A stretch of 64,000 bases of DNA. It comes from Kingdonia uniflora. Taxonomy: Eukaryota > Streptophyta > Magnoliopsida > Ranunculales > Circaeasteraceae. Where the stretch lies: positions 744,001 to 808,000 of the forward strand of contig JACGCM010002624.1 in NCBI GenBank assembly GCA_014058105.1, written 5' to 3'. The notes below the pieces were generated by a model. The model was not told the origin of the DNA. It was given only the letters and a program-made list of their open reading frames with translations, and did not search any database. Numbering within the stretch: the stretch's first letter is position 1; each line of letters begins with the position of its first letter. Positions 11,941 through 23,635 of the stretch are shown here, in pieces. Made by a program: the position numbers and the translations under genes.

Positions 11941-14538
11941 CAATTTCCCGTTTGTTTATTAATGCAAATCGATAGAGGTATGCCTAAGCCCAAGTATTGT
12001 GGCACCCACGAATTTTTGTATAAATGTAGACTCTCTCTTTCTCTATATATATTTTTTCTCAAACCAAGTTCTCTTTATTTAATCTTCCATATCTAGACTC
12101 TCTTAAACCAAGTTCTATCTTAAAATTTCTGTCTTGGTCCTTTCAGTTTTTTTTTAAGTATTTTTTGTTTTTGCCAGCTTCTCTCAATCCCCAATTCCGC
12201 ACATTCACTCTATATGCTCATTCTCTATCTCTAGATTTCCTCGAGTTCAAATTTCCCATTTCTAGAATTTTCATAATTCACAATTCTCCAAATTTTTCTC
12301 TCTTTCTCCTAGTCCAAATATTTGATAGACTTCATCTCTTTAGGATCTCCTATTCCAACTCTCCAAGTCAATTCTTAATCATATTCAAGGAGTAAACATG
12401 CCCAAATATTACTGAATTGTGTACTTTTCATCAATCAAAACAAAGGGTGTGTGTTACTATAATCATACAAAAAAACAAAGGGTGTGGGTGTTACTAATTT
12501 CCTATCTTGGTCTCTAATTCTTCTTGTATGAGCAGATTTGAACAGATAGTATATATTATGCACTCTGATTAAACTACTGAGTTCACTCTTAGGGACAGAG
12601 AAACAAAACCCCATCAACACATATGTCCATCAGCTCTCTAACATCCTTAGCAACTAAATACCATAAATAAATCAAACTTATGATGATAAAAAAAAAAGGT
12701 GCAAAGTTATGAAGTCAAACCTGTTGTTGCTGATCTCTGATGTGTTGTTGCCTTCTCCTATTATCTCCATCTCTATCACACACAAGAGAAGATGAAACCC
12801 ATTAGCTCAACTCCCCATTTCCCATCTTCATCAATCATCACTATCACACTCAGATATTGGTCACATGGGTCTCTCAACACTAGTGGGACACCTTTAACTG
12901 TAGGGTGGTTCTAACTTCTAAATGGCATAAAGCCACATCATTAAAATAATTAGAGTAGTAAACTTGATAATGGCCTTCTAAGCTAAAAATATATATATAT
13001 AAAAAGGTCCAAATAAAGTCAGATTATTGCCCAGTAAATAAGCATAAATTAATGGAATGTCATGTGTTTGTTAATCTGGGATAACATGTCGATCTTCTTG
13101 CTAGTTATGGATAACATGTTTCTTAGGGGCCACTCCCGACTAGATACTCTAGGGTTGTTCATTTGCCCGCAAACTACAAGATCAAGCCATGTTGGCACGA
13201 GGCTAACGTGATTTAGAGGTTGTTTGTTTGTTGGTTTCCTGATTCTAATTGCTGAAACTATCGTCTGAATGTTGAAGTTGAAATGTAAAAAATTATGTTT
13301 GTTTTTTTGCTGAATCTATGTATGAAATATCTAAAAGCTATTAAATTGTCAAAATAACTCTGTTCTTTATTTTTTGTACATGTTTTTTCATAATCGCATT
13401 TAAATTCTTTTTTTTTTTTTTAATATTAGTTAATTAAAATAATAGCCATTATAATAATCTTCAAACCAAAAGTTCTAGTATTCTATTTAATTTCAAAAAA
13501 CTCAAATTTGTACTTGACTAATCTTATATCTCCTCTCATAAGGTCTACATGATTCATATTTATAAATATACTAGCTTATAAGCCCGTGCTACGTACGAAT
13601 GCTTCAAATCATAAGAGTAACTAAAATTAGGCTAGGAATTACGTAATAAGTTAATGATATAGTCAAAGCCCAATACTTTGGTCAAAACACAATCTTTATT
13701 CGCACAACTTTAATTTTGCACACAAAGTCAGGCTTCACTAAAATACATAACTTTATAGTGATACAAATTCATTGTTCGATTCCCTTTTATCTTTTTTTGG
13801 TCCTATATGTGTTCCTTAGTTTTTTACACTAAGAACATAAAAACTATACACGATTATAAAGCCTCTAGACTCTAAAATTTATCTTTTTTTCCAAAGAGTT
13901 ATTGCATCTACATAATCCAATGTTGCTTTCAGCTCTTCAATGTCTCTATAGTTAGAATATATACATTATCATTTCATTACACGGACATATATGACACATT
14001 CAACATGAAATGAATTTATAACAAATGTTGCTACAACATGATCGATAAATCTCATAGCTCTCTGAAGCGTTGGGCACATAGAGCTTGAAGGGTTCATAAT
14101 TGTCTTGCAAAAATGTAAATTCATAAGAATGAATAGATGTATTGATATATTTATGAAACATAAATTGGCAGCAAGAACATAAATTTCTAAAAAACTTATG
14201 TATGATGTAACATAATGCTCTATTACATATTGGAGTTACAAAACTTAGTAATTAAAGGTGTTTAATACTATTTTAAAACTAATTAAATGGCTGCATACTA
14301 TTTACTATTTCAAACACAAATGTTCATGCTATATGCCTAGTCATCTTGTCATAGTCAGCTTTGACATGCCACGTAGGACAATCGTTGAGATTTATAATAT
14401 AGATATGACTATATAGTTTTTTTCTTTTTTACCTTCAATCTCAATAGAAATGCTCATTTGTCATGAAGCCATCAATCCCCAGATTTCATAGTTAGGGTTT
14501 GATAATGATGAATATTAAAAAAGATAGCACGGATTTGC
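11941..14538. other. AT-rich intergenic sequence
   Basis: No gene is recognised. The region contains long poly-pyrimidine and AT tracts and an AGCCCGTGCTACGTACG stretch near 13580, of a kind often seen at ends of plant repeats. Open frames at 12165-12395 and 12435-12620 have no domain signature. Confidence 0.45.
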
Positions 14539-14546
14539 GTTAAAAG

Positions 14547-15701
14547 CAAGGTTTAAAAGGGTACGTTATAACAGTATAACGGTGTAACAGACAAATGTCG
14601 TTACCGTTATAACGGTGTTTTTGGCTAGATGACAAGAAAAAAACATTATAATAGCTGCTATTTGTCATGCAGTAATGGTGTTATATTAAAATAACGGATG
14701 TATTTTTGTTTTCTCTATATATAAATATTAATTTTTAATTATAACAACCGTTATAAATGTTATTTTACAAATAACATTGTTATAACACCGTTGTAAACGT
14801 TATTTTTTATATTTAACATTGTTATAACACCGTTGTAAACGATATTTTTTATATTTAAAAGGATAATAACGGAAAAACCAAAGTACTTATTATTATTGAA
14901 GTTATTATTTATTACAACATTAAAACAACACACCACACTATATCGACAAATTAAACATCACACCAAAGCGTTAAACATCACACCAGAGGATTACAAATCA
15001 CATAAACATCAAATGGAAAATGATTATTCTGGAATGCGACATTGGATTCTCTGGTAAATGGAGTCGAACTGATTGGTATCAAATTAAGAGTAGTTTGAAG
15101 GTTGGCCATACTCCAGATTGATTTGGCTGAAATCGAAATCAAAATACGTCTCATGTAATGGCTCCATTGCTGTTTGATACAAAGGTGTTTGTGACAATTT
15201 TTTTGGGAAATTTGTGTCAATAACAGAAGTAGAGTACCTCCTTTGCTTATTGACATCTGGGACTTCAACTGATAATTCTCTTTCAAGCTCTTCTGGCCAT
15301 TCTACATGTGTTGGCAACAAAGGCTCATCATCATCTCCAGCAATCCATTCACATAATAGATCTTCTAATAAAATAGCAGACACACTTATGGGGTCTACAC
15401 GATAACGTCGACGTCTATCTTCCCTTTTTCTTTCAAGCCGAACATTGTATTGAGCAAATAAATGATTTTCCTCAAAAATTATATAACGACATATAACGGT
15501 GTTATAACGCTATATAACAGTGTATAATGTTCGTTAAAAGTGAAGAAAAATATTGAAAATAACGTATTGTGTAACGGTAACAACAGCCGTTATAGCATAA
15601 AATAACGGTCTGTAACAACAAACAACGGGTGTTATTTTTTATAATGGAACATGGGGTATAACGGAACGGGCTCAAGGCGTTAACGGTTATTTAAAACCAT
15701 G
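14547..15701. mobile_element. hAT-type non-autonomous transposon
   Basis: The element is 1,155 bp long and flanked by a perfect 8-bp target duplication GTTAAAAG (14539-14546 and 15702-15709). Its ends are imperfect inverted repeats, CAAGGTTTAAAAGGG at the left and CATGGTTTTAAATAACC read inward from the right. An 8-bp duplication and CA-starting inverted repeats are typical of the hAT superfamily. The subterminal regions contain many copies of TAACGGTGTTATAACG-like sequence on both strands, the kind of array that hAT transposases bind. No hAT transposase domain is present; the interior holds a short coding remnant. Confidence 0.85.
15084..15440 (-). pseudogene. Coding remnant inside the hAT element
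   Basis: An open minus-strand frame covers about 115 codons. It starts in an arginine-rich stretch (KREDRRRRYRVDPISVSAIL), runs into an acidic part (CEWIAGDDDEPLLP, then EWPEELERELSVEVP) and ends LEYGQPSNYS. I do not recognise the family. The composition and codon order look like real coding sequence, not chance, so it is probably a piece of a transposon-borne or captured gene. It has no obvious start and no visible introns. Because of the mirrored repeat context, only the minus frame is taken as coding. Confidence 0.4.
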
Positions 15702-15790
15702 GTTAAAAGTTAGAGGTATTTTGGGGTTTAAGATTATGATACATTGGCCTTTTCAAGTACTGTCAAGTTAATAATATTTGAAAATGCTAA

Positions 15791-15949
15791 AAAACCCAAC
15801 TTATCTTAATCGGTGAAAATGGGGGTGCCAAACCAAATAAGGTGTTTTGAAAAATCAAAAAACAAACACAAAAACCCAACTTATCTTAATCGGTGAAAAT
15901 GGGGTGCCAAACCAAATAAAGTGTTTTTAAAAATCAAAAAACAAACACA
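15791..15949. repeat. 80-bp tandem duplication
   Basis: Two copies (15791-15870 and 15871-15949) share AAAACCCAACTTATCTTAAT, CGGTGAAAATGGGG and AAATCAAAAAACAAACAC. They differ at only a few positions, so the duplication is fairly recent. Confidence 0.85.
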
Positions 15950-16135
15950 ACTTATTTCCTCATTTAACTTAAGTAACTCCAATTAAATAGAATAAGTTGG
16001 AAAAGTAAAAAAAATTAACAACCTCTTAATACGAACCCTGAAACTTACCTGAAACTCACCAGTGGTGAGAATCGAACCCTGGACCAGGTAGGTTTTACCA
16101 ACAAGTAGTTGGTAAAAGAGATGTTAGTTGTTACA

Positions 16136-16537
16136 CAATTTGGTTCGCTGCAAACATGATGCAAATGCAAACAATTTGCATTTCTAACCGATTTCCATGT
16201 GTTTGCACGACTAGATTTGCAATTACAATGTGGTGCGTATAAAAAATATTTGCATGTGTTTAGTTCAGTTTTGTAAAACAAACAACTTACATTTCCATGC
16301 AAAAACTTATCATTTTGCTTGCATTTGGTTGCAGTTTAGGCATTCTCTTTAGAGAAAAATAAAGATCTTTTAAGGGATAAAAAATGATAGTTAAACATCA
16401 ATCTGCAATTAGTTGTACTTGCATTGCATTGCATTCCTGTTTTTATTGAAAAAATTCCCCCAATTCTTATTGTAATGCAAATCATTGCAAATGCTTCAAA
16501 TTTGCATTACATCGTACTTGCAACGAACCAAACCGAG
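16136..16537. mobile_element. MITE, GTTTGGTTCG family
   Basis: The ends are inverted repeats (CAATTTGGTTCG at the left, CTCGGTTTGGTTCG inward from the right) and the interior is rich in TTGCATTTGCA-like motifs. A longer relative lies at 56769-57850. No coding capacity and no clear target duplication. A sequence at 16063-16077 just outside resembles a tRNA B box and might be a SINE remnant. Confidence 0.55.
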
Positions 16538-16751
16538 CCAAAACGTATTATTAAGTTCTCTGCGGACACACTGCAAAACAATCTCAAACTCACAACTCTC
16601 TTCAATCAAATTTTTTGTCGAAAATGCGCTGGAAAAAAAAAAAAAAAAAAAACCCCAAAACAATGATCCCGTTAGGCGCTTGTTTGGTCACAGAGGAAAG
16701 ACCAGAAAATATCGAAAACTTATAAGTTAAAACAAAACAATCCTAAAAGCG

Positions 16752-18985
16752 TTAACACTTGGGAAGGTCGGACGGTGGAGGCGGCAATTTCTGATTGGGC
16801 AGTTTTCCGTCGGAGACGACCCACGCCATTTTAAGTCCCCAGGTCGTATGGACTTCTAGGTGACAATGCATAAACCACACACCTGCACGACGAAAAATAA
16901 AAATTAATACGACCTCGATAAATACATTAAGACGAAACAACCTTTGTACTTACAAGTATTACTTAACATTAGTAGTATTTTACAAGGGTAATTTAGTCTT
17001 TTTACCTGGATTATCCGCGAGGAAACGAATAGCGACCCAACCGCCTGCGGGTACCCCGATAGTGTTCCTCTCAACGGGATCGACAAGGTTGAATTTGGCC
17101 GGGTCTTTATTAGGGTCATAGTTACCAAAATCTCGGCCTAATACAAAAAAGTTGTAGCCATGAAGATGGAGCGGGTGACTTTCCGCACCGAGGATGCTTG
17201 TATCTTGTAACACAAGTTCCACGGTCGTATTAAACGGTAACACCACAAGTTGCGTCCCGTTGCTCACATTTGTGTTATTAGGCGGAGTTCCCGTATAATT
17301 GAACGGAATAAGCGGGCTTTTCGGGAAATTTGTGGAGTAAACGCCCTTTGATTTACCGGAGAAATGTGCTTGGAGAAGCGCGGTGGACGGAAGGACAAAT
17401 GAGACGTTGTTTATGGACGCGGTGAACTTTGTCGTATTCGACGGGCCTTGGCAAATTTGATTTTTTGGGCATGGGTTTGTACCCAAGCCCACGGTGAAAA
17501 AAAAACGCTTATCAACGGTTAACGGAACGTTAGCGGGAAATTGAGCGCTCGCCAAGCTTCGGAACTTTTTAGCAAAGTTGGTTGCAAAGGATGTGTCGTT
17601 TAGGACCGGAAGAACGGGTTTATAAAGTTTGAGATTTTTTACCGAGGTGGTGGAAACAACGGTTGACGACGACTCATATTCGAGTATTCCCGCAGTCGTT
17701 GAATTGTCGAACGTCCCAGAACCGGTCACATATGGCCTTGCGGACATTAGAAATTTTGCTCTGGGGTAATGCAGTTTGGTCTTTAGAAGTACATTCGACG
17801 TTTGCCCCGGGGTGATCAGAATTGTTTTGGTATTAAACGGTTTAACATAGACCGCATCAGCGTCGACCACCGTGAACGTATGATTGGCGATACTAAAAAA
17901 TAGCTCGTCGTTGAGCGCAGCGTTGATCAAACGAAGGAGGTACGTCTTCCCGGGCTTCACCTTTAGCCTGAATGTATCTGTACAAAGGCCGCGCAATGTT
18001 AGAAAAAAACATAAAAATACGGAACGGTCGCCTACGGCGACCTCGTCCGTGATTTATATTTTTTGGGCTTACCTTTTGTTGAGCAATTATACAAGGGCCC
18101 AGGAAGCCCATTGATAGTGTAGGCTTCAGAGACATTTGGGCCTCCACCAGTTTGCAAAGATTGTGTAACTATCGCCTCAGTATCGGCGTTGAACCACTCT
18201 CCTGAGATCGGAAATCGGCATTTAGTTTAGTTGTTCTAAGTACAAAAAAAAAAAAAAAAACGATATTTTGCCGTGATTACCGAAGATTATAGGAACTTCC
18301 TTGTAGGGTTTGATAAACGGGTAAGGCACATTGCGCTTAGGGAGGATAATTATAGGTCCATAAACAGTCGACCGCAACCATGAAGCATGCGCATGCCACC
18401 AAAGAGTCCCTCGCTGCCCTACGATGGTGAAGTTGTAGACATAGGATTGACCCGTTTGTATAGGGCATTGAGTCACATATGCAGGTCCGTCTGCCCATCC
18501 GCTCTGGAGTTGCCGGATGCCGTGCCTATTATATATACAGAGAAGAAAAAAAAAATCGCGTTCTAAGTGAAAGACTGAAAGCCTACGATTTTTTTTACAG
18601 GAGAAACTATGATACATTTACGTTCGTACGTACCAATGAATAGTTATGTTGTTTGAAACATAGTTCGTAACATTAACGACCACCCTGTCACCTTCCCTCG
18701 CTGTAACCCGTGGCCCTGGAAACTGACCGTTTACGGTCACCATACTCTTCGTGTGACACAAACGCGTAACGTTTGCCATCTTAATCTGTGAAAAACAACC
18801 CCAAAACATATTCAAACCTTCCCAAAAAAAGAAAATGAAGATCAAATGTATATAGTATATATACATGCAATACGTACATCGAATTTGTAGTGCCTTGTAC
18901 TAGCCGCGTCTGCAGATATAACGAGCTCCGTGAAAACCCAGAAAGCGTATAACCCGAATATCAAACTTGGTATAGAATTAGCCAT
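16752..18985 (-). CDS. LAC17: Laccase, LAC17-type
   Basis: This is a secreted multicopper oxidase. Plant laccases of this clade oxidise monolignols in the cell wall during lignin polymerisation. Six exons: 18985-18878, 18785-18634, 18525-18281, 18201-18073, 17977-17006 and 16882-16752 (108, 152, 245, 129, 972 and 131 bp), all with GT-AG borders, the classic plant laccase structure, encoding 578 residues. A signal peptide follows the chosen ATG ([18 protein letters not shown]). All four copper-binding signatures are intact: [15 protein letters not shown] across the exon 2/3 junction, [28 protein letters not shown], and the C-terminal [12 protein letters not shown], which includes the type 1 copper Cys-His pair. 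The residue ten positions after that Cys is Leu, at the position taken to tune redox potential. Of the Arabidopsis enzymes I remember, LAC17 fits best ([31 protein letters not shown]). An in-frame upstream extension exists, but the signal peptide decides the start. Confidence 0.95.
17908..17928 (-). promoter_or_regulatory. Putative miR397 target site in laccase mRNA
   Basis: In Arabidopsis, miR397 cleaves transcripts of LAC2, LAC4 and LAC17 at the segment coding for INAALNDE. The same segment here reads (sense) GATCAACGCTGCGCTCAACG plus one A. Compared with a perfect target it has a terminal mismatch at the miRNA 3' end, one G:U pair, and one mismatch within the seed-pairing region. Regulation is therefore plausible but pairing is weaker than in the best known targets. 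Confidence 0.55.
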
Positions 18986-19025
18986 GTTCCTTCCCCAGAT
19001 ATCTCGAACTCTCGCTCTTAGTAGG

Positions 19026-19033
19026 TTTATATA
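19026..19033 (-). promoter_or_regulatory. TATA box of the laccase gene
   Basis: TATATAAA on the minus strand lies about 40 bp upstream of the start codon, in a CT-rich region typical of plant core promoters. If used at the usual distance it implies a very short 5' UTR of about 10-15 bases. Confidence 0.5.
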
Positions 19034-19328
19034 GAGAAAGAGAGAACTATGTATGATTAGGTGATCAAATATCATTAACAATAAAGAAGAGGGATTAAAG
19101 AGAACTGTTTAAGTAACTTAAGCTGGACCAACAGTAGGTCAAGCTTAACTTTAGAGTGTTGTTTAAGATTTTTTTTTTTAGTGTTAGAGACGACATCTTC
19201 ATGTCAACTCCATTTCTAGAATATTTTCTAATGTTTTTATACAAAAATAATCGGGTGATTTTGACTCAAAAAATTCGGTTTTATGATGATTACAACATAT
19301 CTTTGAAATTTTAATTTTATGTAGGATT

Positions 19329-19857
19329 AGGGGCGAAACCAGGAATTTAGTTTAGGGTGCAAAACCCTAATTTATTTTTTTAAGACACCTGCATCCCACG
19401 AACTAACAGTTACACCTGCTTATACATGATAACGAGCTGCAAGTAAGGTTTATATACATTTTTTTTTTGCACTGGTATTGGTCTAACTGGAAAATTTTAT
19501 TGAATTGTAGAGACAATTTGAAGATAACTGATGTAATTATATGCGGAAAGTTTGTGAAATTGGAAATATGCCTCTGTTACTTTCAACCATTAACAAATTT
19601 GACAGTCATAATTCCTATTATGCAGGTTTCATAGATCGTAGCTAGAATTTTCCTTTGATTTTGAGCTGGGGACTTTTGATAGCTAACCAGGCTTGCAAGC
19701 TCGTAAAATTTCACCAGAGTTTGTTATGTTTAGGCGAAGAATTATTTGGGGATGGTAGATAGATTTGGCAAAACTAAGCCATAGTTACAAAAAAATATTT
19801 TTTCAAAAATTTGCCCCAGGCTATAGTTCAAGTCAGCCTACATGCAGTTCCGCCCCT
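19329..19857. mobile_element. MITE-like element with AGGGGCGGAAC ends
   Basis: The left end AGGGGCGAAACCAGG and the right end, read inward, AGGGGCGGAACTGCATG form imperfect inverted repeats about 530 bp apart in the laccase upstream region. No coding sequence. The target duplication is not clear. Confidence 0.4.
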
Positions 19858-19859
19858 CG

Positions 19860-20525
19860 TAGAATATACTAATGAAAAGTTGAAGGGTAACCATAAAGAC
19901 GGTTAACCGTATAATGTCTACATGTAGTTCCCGCATGATTAATCAGTTGGAGGATTAGACACGAGGTGGTCTGGCGTGTTGGTTGGTGAATATTTAGAGA
20001 AGTTTTCAGAGAAGAGGACATATTATCAAACTGTATGTGATAGATTTGGTTCATATTCGTTTTTTGGGGTTTTTGCCATTTGAAAAGCTCACCAACAGCT
20101 AATGCTTAAACCCTAAGAAAAACCGAATAATGCAAAGATAAGAATGATTGAGAGACAAATATGCTTGATTTCCATATTGTGGTTAGTATTAGATGATTGA
20201 ATCTTTTGTTGTACCAACTTCACCCCTTGTTGGGGTACACTAGTCTTCACAATTCATCTATCTTTATACGTATTTTTGTTCCATAAGCATTCTCATACGA
20301 AGCAACGTTAAATTTCCTAGGTGATAACAGCGAAATAACCAAATATCACTTTGCAGAGTAAGTATAGACAGTTAATAAGCTTGACACAGTGCGGACTGCA
20401 TAGGAGTGAAGGACATTTTCATTAAAACTGCGGATCATAGAGTTGTACATATCAGAGAAACTTTGTATATATAATATATAGATTACATACATAGATACAT
20501 GGATATCTGAGAGTAATAGAAATTC
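19860..20525. other. Laccase upstream / SDIR1 downstream spacer
   Basis: No gene is recognised between the laccase promoter side and the SDIR1 stop codon. The part next to 20525 should hold the SDIR1 3' UTR and polyadenylation signals, which I could not pinpoint. Confidence 0.4.
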
Positions 20526-23500
20526 TTAAACCATATAGAAACCATTCATTCCACTCTCTTCATCGTCCTCTTGCCATCCTGACGTAGCTCTATGTTTACA
20601 GACAGGGCATGTACCCTGTTGCCGCAACCATGGATCAATGCAGTTAGCATGGAACTGCAAAAACAAAAACCGGAATCAAGAATCTTATATAGTTATGTTT
20701 AAGGGAATGTGATACTTTGAAATGAAAGTGAACTTCAGATGTTTCCGGATTAAGAGTGAAGTGAACTTTTCAGAACCAATGGTCTTTGGTGGCTTCCTGT
20801 CACAGCTTACCTATTTGGAAATGCGACCTTTTCGATATTCATACGGTATAATAAGTATGTTTTATTGAAGAATTATTTGGAACTCAGGGAGTTTCATATG
20901 TCACCTCCCACAACAACTCCCTAGGTTCCTTAATAGTCTTACAGATCCACAATTAGCATCTTCTGTTATAAGTATATCTCAAGTGGGAAAAAAAATATAC
21001 GAATTAAGAAGCTGTTAAAAGCAGGTGAATAAGATCAAGAGAAAGAGGTACCTGATGCAAGCATGGCAAGCTCCGGACGAGCTCCCCCTCATTGACTTGT
21101 TCTAAGCAAACGCTACAAGTAAGTTCATCCTCTCTAGACTTCACACTGCCATCCACTTTTCCAGAATCTTGTTTTTTCTGGTTAAGAAAATGAGATATTA
21201 AGCACAAAACAGTTGCAAGAAAAACTAGGCATTAATGACAGAGGAGTTGAGTGAGATAGAGAGAAATTTCTCTAGCGAAATGCATGACATATGAAAGCCA
21301 GTTTACAGAATTTAAGCTTCCCACTTAAAGATTACATGATAAGGTCAATTTGCAGTCCAGTAACAATGAGATAAAACTTAAACATACATTTATCTAGCAT
21401 GTAATTTCTTATTGATGCATTCTACTGGAAATCATGGGTTGATAAAAAAGTACCTCTATTACAGCTGAAGAAGATGAAGCCTGTTTCAGTAATGTACCAT
21501 CACTGATTACACCAAAAACAGAAGAAATTAAGAACATCTGTATTAACAACAGTTATGTATATTCAATTTCTTATAAATCTTAACAATGGAAAACTTCAAA
21601 ATTTAGTGCCAGAACTTGCCTTTGGGGACCAGCGGCCTTATATTTGTGAACGGGAAGAGAGCTTATATCTTCCTCACTCATCGAAGGAATAGAGGAAGCA
21701 TTGTCGTAATCTAATGCTCTCAAAGTTTCATAATCTGAAAAGAAATGCTATTATTGAATATAAATCATCTCCAAGAGTAAAAAAAAACTTCAAAAAGTAA
21801 GCAGATGATTTAGTTTATCCCAAGTAAAAATCCTATATCTCCAGATTTTGGCATTAATATCATAAATCTTTGAAATTATGCTGTACACGTGCCCAACCAA
21901 TACAATATAATACTCCGATACCTCACAATCTCATTGATACTTTCACATACAGCTTCTATTTCCTTTGGTATATATTTTTTATACCTCACAATCTCCTTGA
22001 TACTTTAATGTCATACTTATATGTTGTAGAAACATACTATCATAAGCTTTGACAAAAGCTATACTGCATATTTTTAGATTTGATGGTAATAATATTATTC
22101 ATCTTAAATACAATCAAGCGATGAGAAAATATACCTAGGTCATCGAATTCACGATCAAGAAGTGCAAGTTGGAGTCTCAGGCCTTGCATTCGCCCTCTCG
22201 TTGCAAAGGCTATGGATGAAGGCACAGACAAACGCAACTCTGTGTGACCAAGCAAGCCACTGGATGCAGCCACCTGAGCTTGGCCCTGTGCTTGAAGTTG
22301 TTGGCATGTTGCATACATTCTAAGGATTGTGGCCATTAAGAATACAGCGAGAACCAACCAAAGCTGCGAAAAAAGACCACCGAGACAATTAGGGTTCACA
22401 ATTAAAACAACTATTGATTGTCTAAATAAATAAATACGCTCAATAACCCTTCCTGCCTAAAAAAACGTACCACAAAGTTTGGTGCCATTTGATGAGAGTT
22501 TAGGATGAAGAAAAGCAAAAGAACTGCTGGAGCAAACATTTAGTGTATATATTAGAACTAGGCAGTCAGATAAAAAAATGACCTAAAAGGACATAAATTA
22601 AATAATAAAACTTAAGCAAACAACAAAATTACCTGTGAAGAAAAAAGCCATAGAGTTGTTATTAACTGATCGAGCTGCATGCACACGCTGATAACAACAA
22701 AACTCAGTCAAACATAGATCTTGAAAGAATGTTTTACATAGCAACATATTGCCATCATTATCAAGGTAGAATAAGAGTACCACACAAGTGTGAAAATTGA
22801 TTGATTTCAAACGTCTGTCCGTAATTGTTGTTTTAGTTTAATCTCGACTGTAAGGATCGATTCCACAAGGATACAGTCAAGATTCCTCCATGTTTTGGAG
22901 TTAGGGACAGCAAACAGTTTTTTGAACTTTCTGGGTTTTGTTACCCCCATAGTCCATAAAATGAAGATATACTCTTCTTTAGAAAAATTAGAGTTGGGAA
23001 ATTTACATAAAGCAAACTCAATTTTAACTTCCCTATTAACTAGATCAGAATCACCCATGGCTTTCCTCCATGTCGGGGTTTCCAGGTAGCACCTCTACGA
23101 TATACAAGTACAACGCTTTATAATCAGAAAGCGAGTGATTAATTAATCAATATTAGATCTACCAGATGACTGAAGAACTACATCATTAGCGAATATTACA
23201 TTGTGGAGCTACATTTGAAACTTCGAGTAACAGTTTGCATTGGGGGGGGAGGGAATTAAATGTTTGCAAGATTTAGGGTGTCACAGAAATGAACGATAAT
23301 TCATGTAATGTATCATTCTTTCTAGTACTTCCCGTTTGTCAAAAGAAAGAAAGAAAGTAAACAAATGAAGAAAAAAGTAAGTCCATAAGGGAGGATAAAA
23401 TTGAAAAACGACATTAACATACACATTTTGCAGTAACGCTATGTACTGCAATATCTGCACATGACCAAATTGGGAATACAGACATGTTTATGTATCATGG

Positions 23501-23635
23501 GCAATACAACATATGTACACAAAAGACGACAGAAGAAAAACACAAAATTAAACATACCACTGCACGCCGTTCAGGAATAAATCCTGAAAGCCCATTCTCA
23601 ACATCTGCTCTAGTCCCTCGGAAAACAAAACTCAT
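20526..23635 (-). CDS. SDIR1: SDIR1, RING-H2 E3 ubiquitin ligase
   Basis: SDIR1 (Salt- and Drought-Induced RING finger 1) is a membrane-bound E3 ligase acting positively in abscisic acid and drought responses. Eight coding exons: 23635-23558, 22687-22633, 22523-22471, 22363-22135, 21734-21620, 21502-21454, 21177-21052 and 20654-20526. All phases agree and give 277 residues (Arabidopsis SDIR1 has 273). Order of parts: N-terminus [20 protein letters not shown]; two hydrophobic segments (exons 2-4, with [18 protein letters not shown] and [16 protein letters not shown]); the conserved block [20 protein letters not shown]; a serine-rich linker; and a C3H2C3 RING-H2 from CSVCLEQV through [15 protein letters not shown] to GTCPVCK, with the Cys/His ligands all present. 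The tail ends YMV, as in SDIR1. One intron (21619-21503) uses a GC donor. The first intron (22688-23557) contains repeat-derived sequence around 22800-23080. Confidence 0.95.
21614..21620 (-). other. Non-canonical GC splice donor in SDIR1
   Basis: After exon 5 the sequence is AAAG followed by GCAAGT, the classic form of a GC-AG donor. Joining here to the acceptor before 21502 keeps the frame (codon AG+T). The nearest GT (four bases later) would give an immediate stop, so the GC donor is the only one that works. Confidence 0.8.

Noticed and set aside
16063..16077. tRNA-like B box (GGTTCGATTCTCACC on the minus strand)
   Set aside because: No A box at a proper distance, no cloverleaf and no acceptor stem, so it is not a tRNA gene. 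It could be part of a SINE, but ends and tail are not defined.
16752..23635. Laccase and SDIR1 as a functional cluster
   Set aside because: They are neighbours in the same orientation, but their roles (cell wall, abscisic acid signalling) and separate promoters give no reason to treat them as a cluster.
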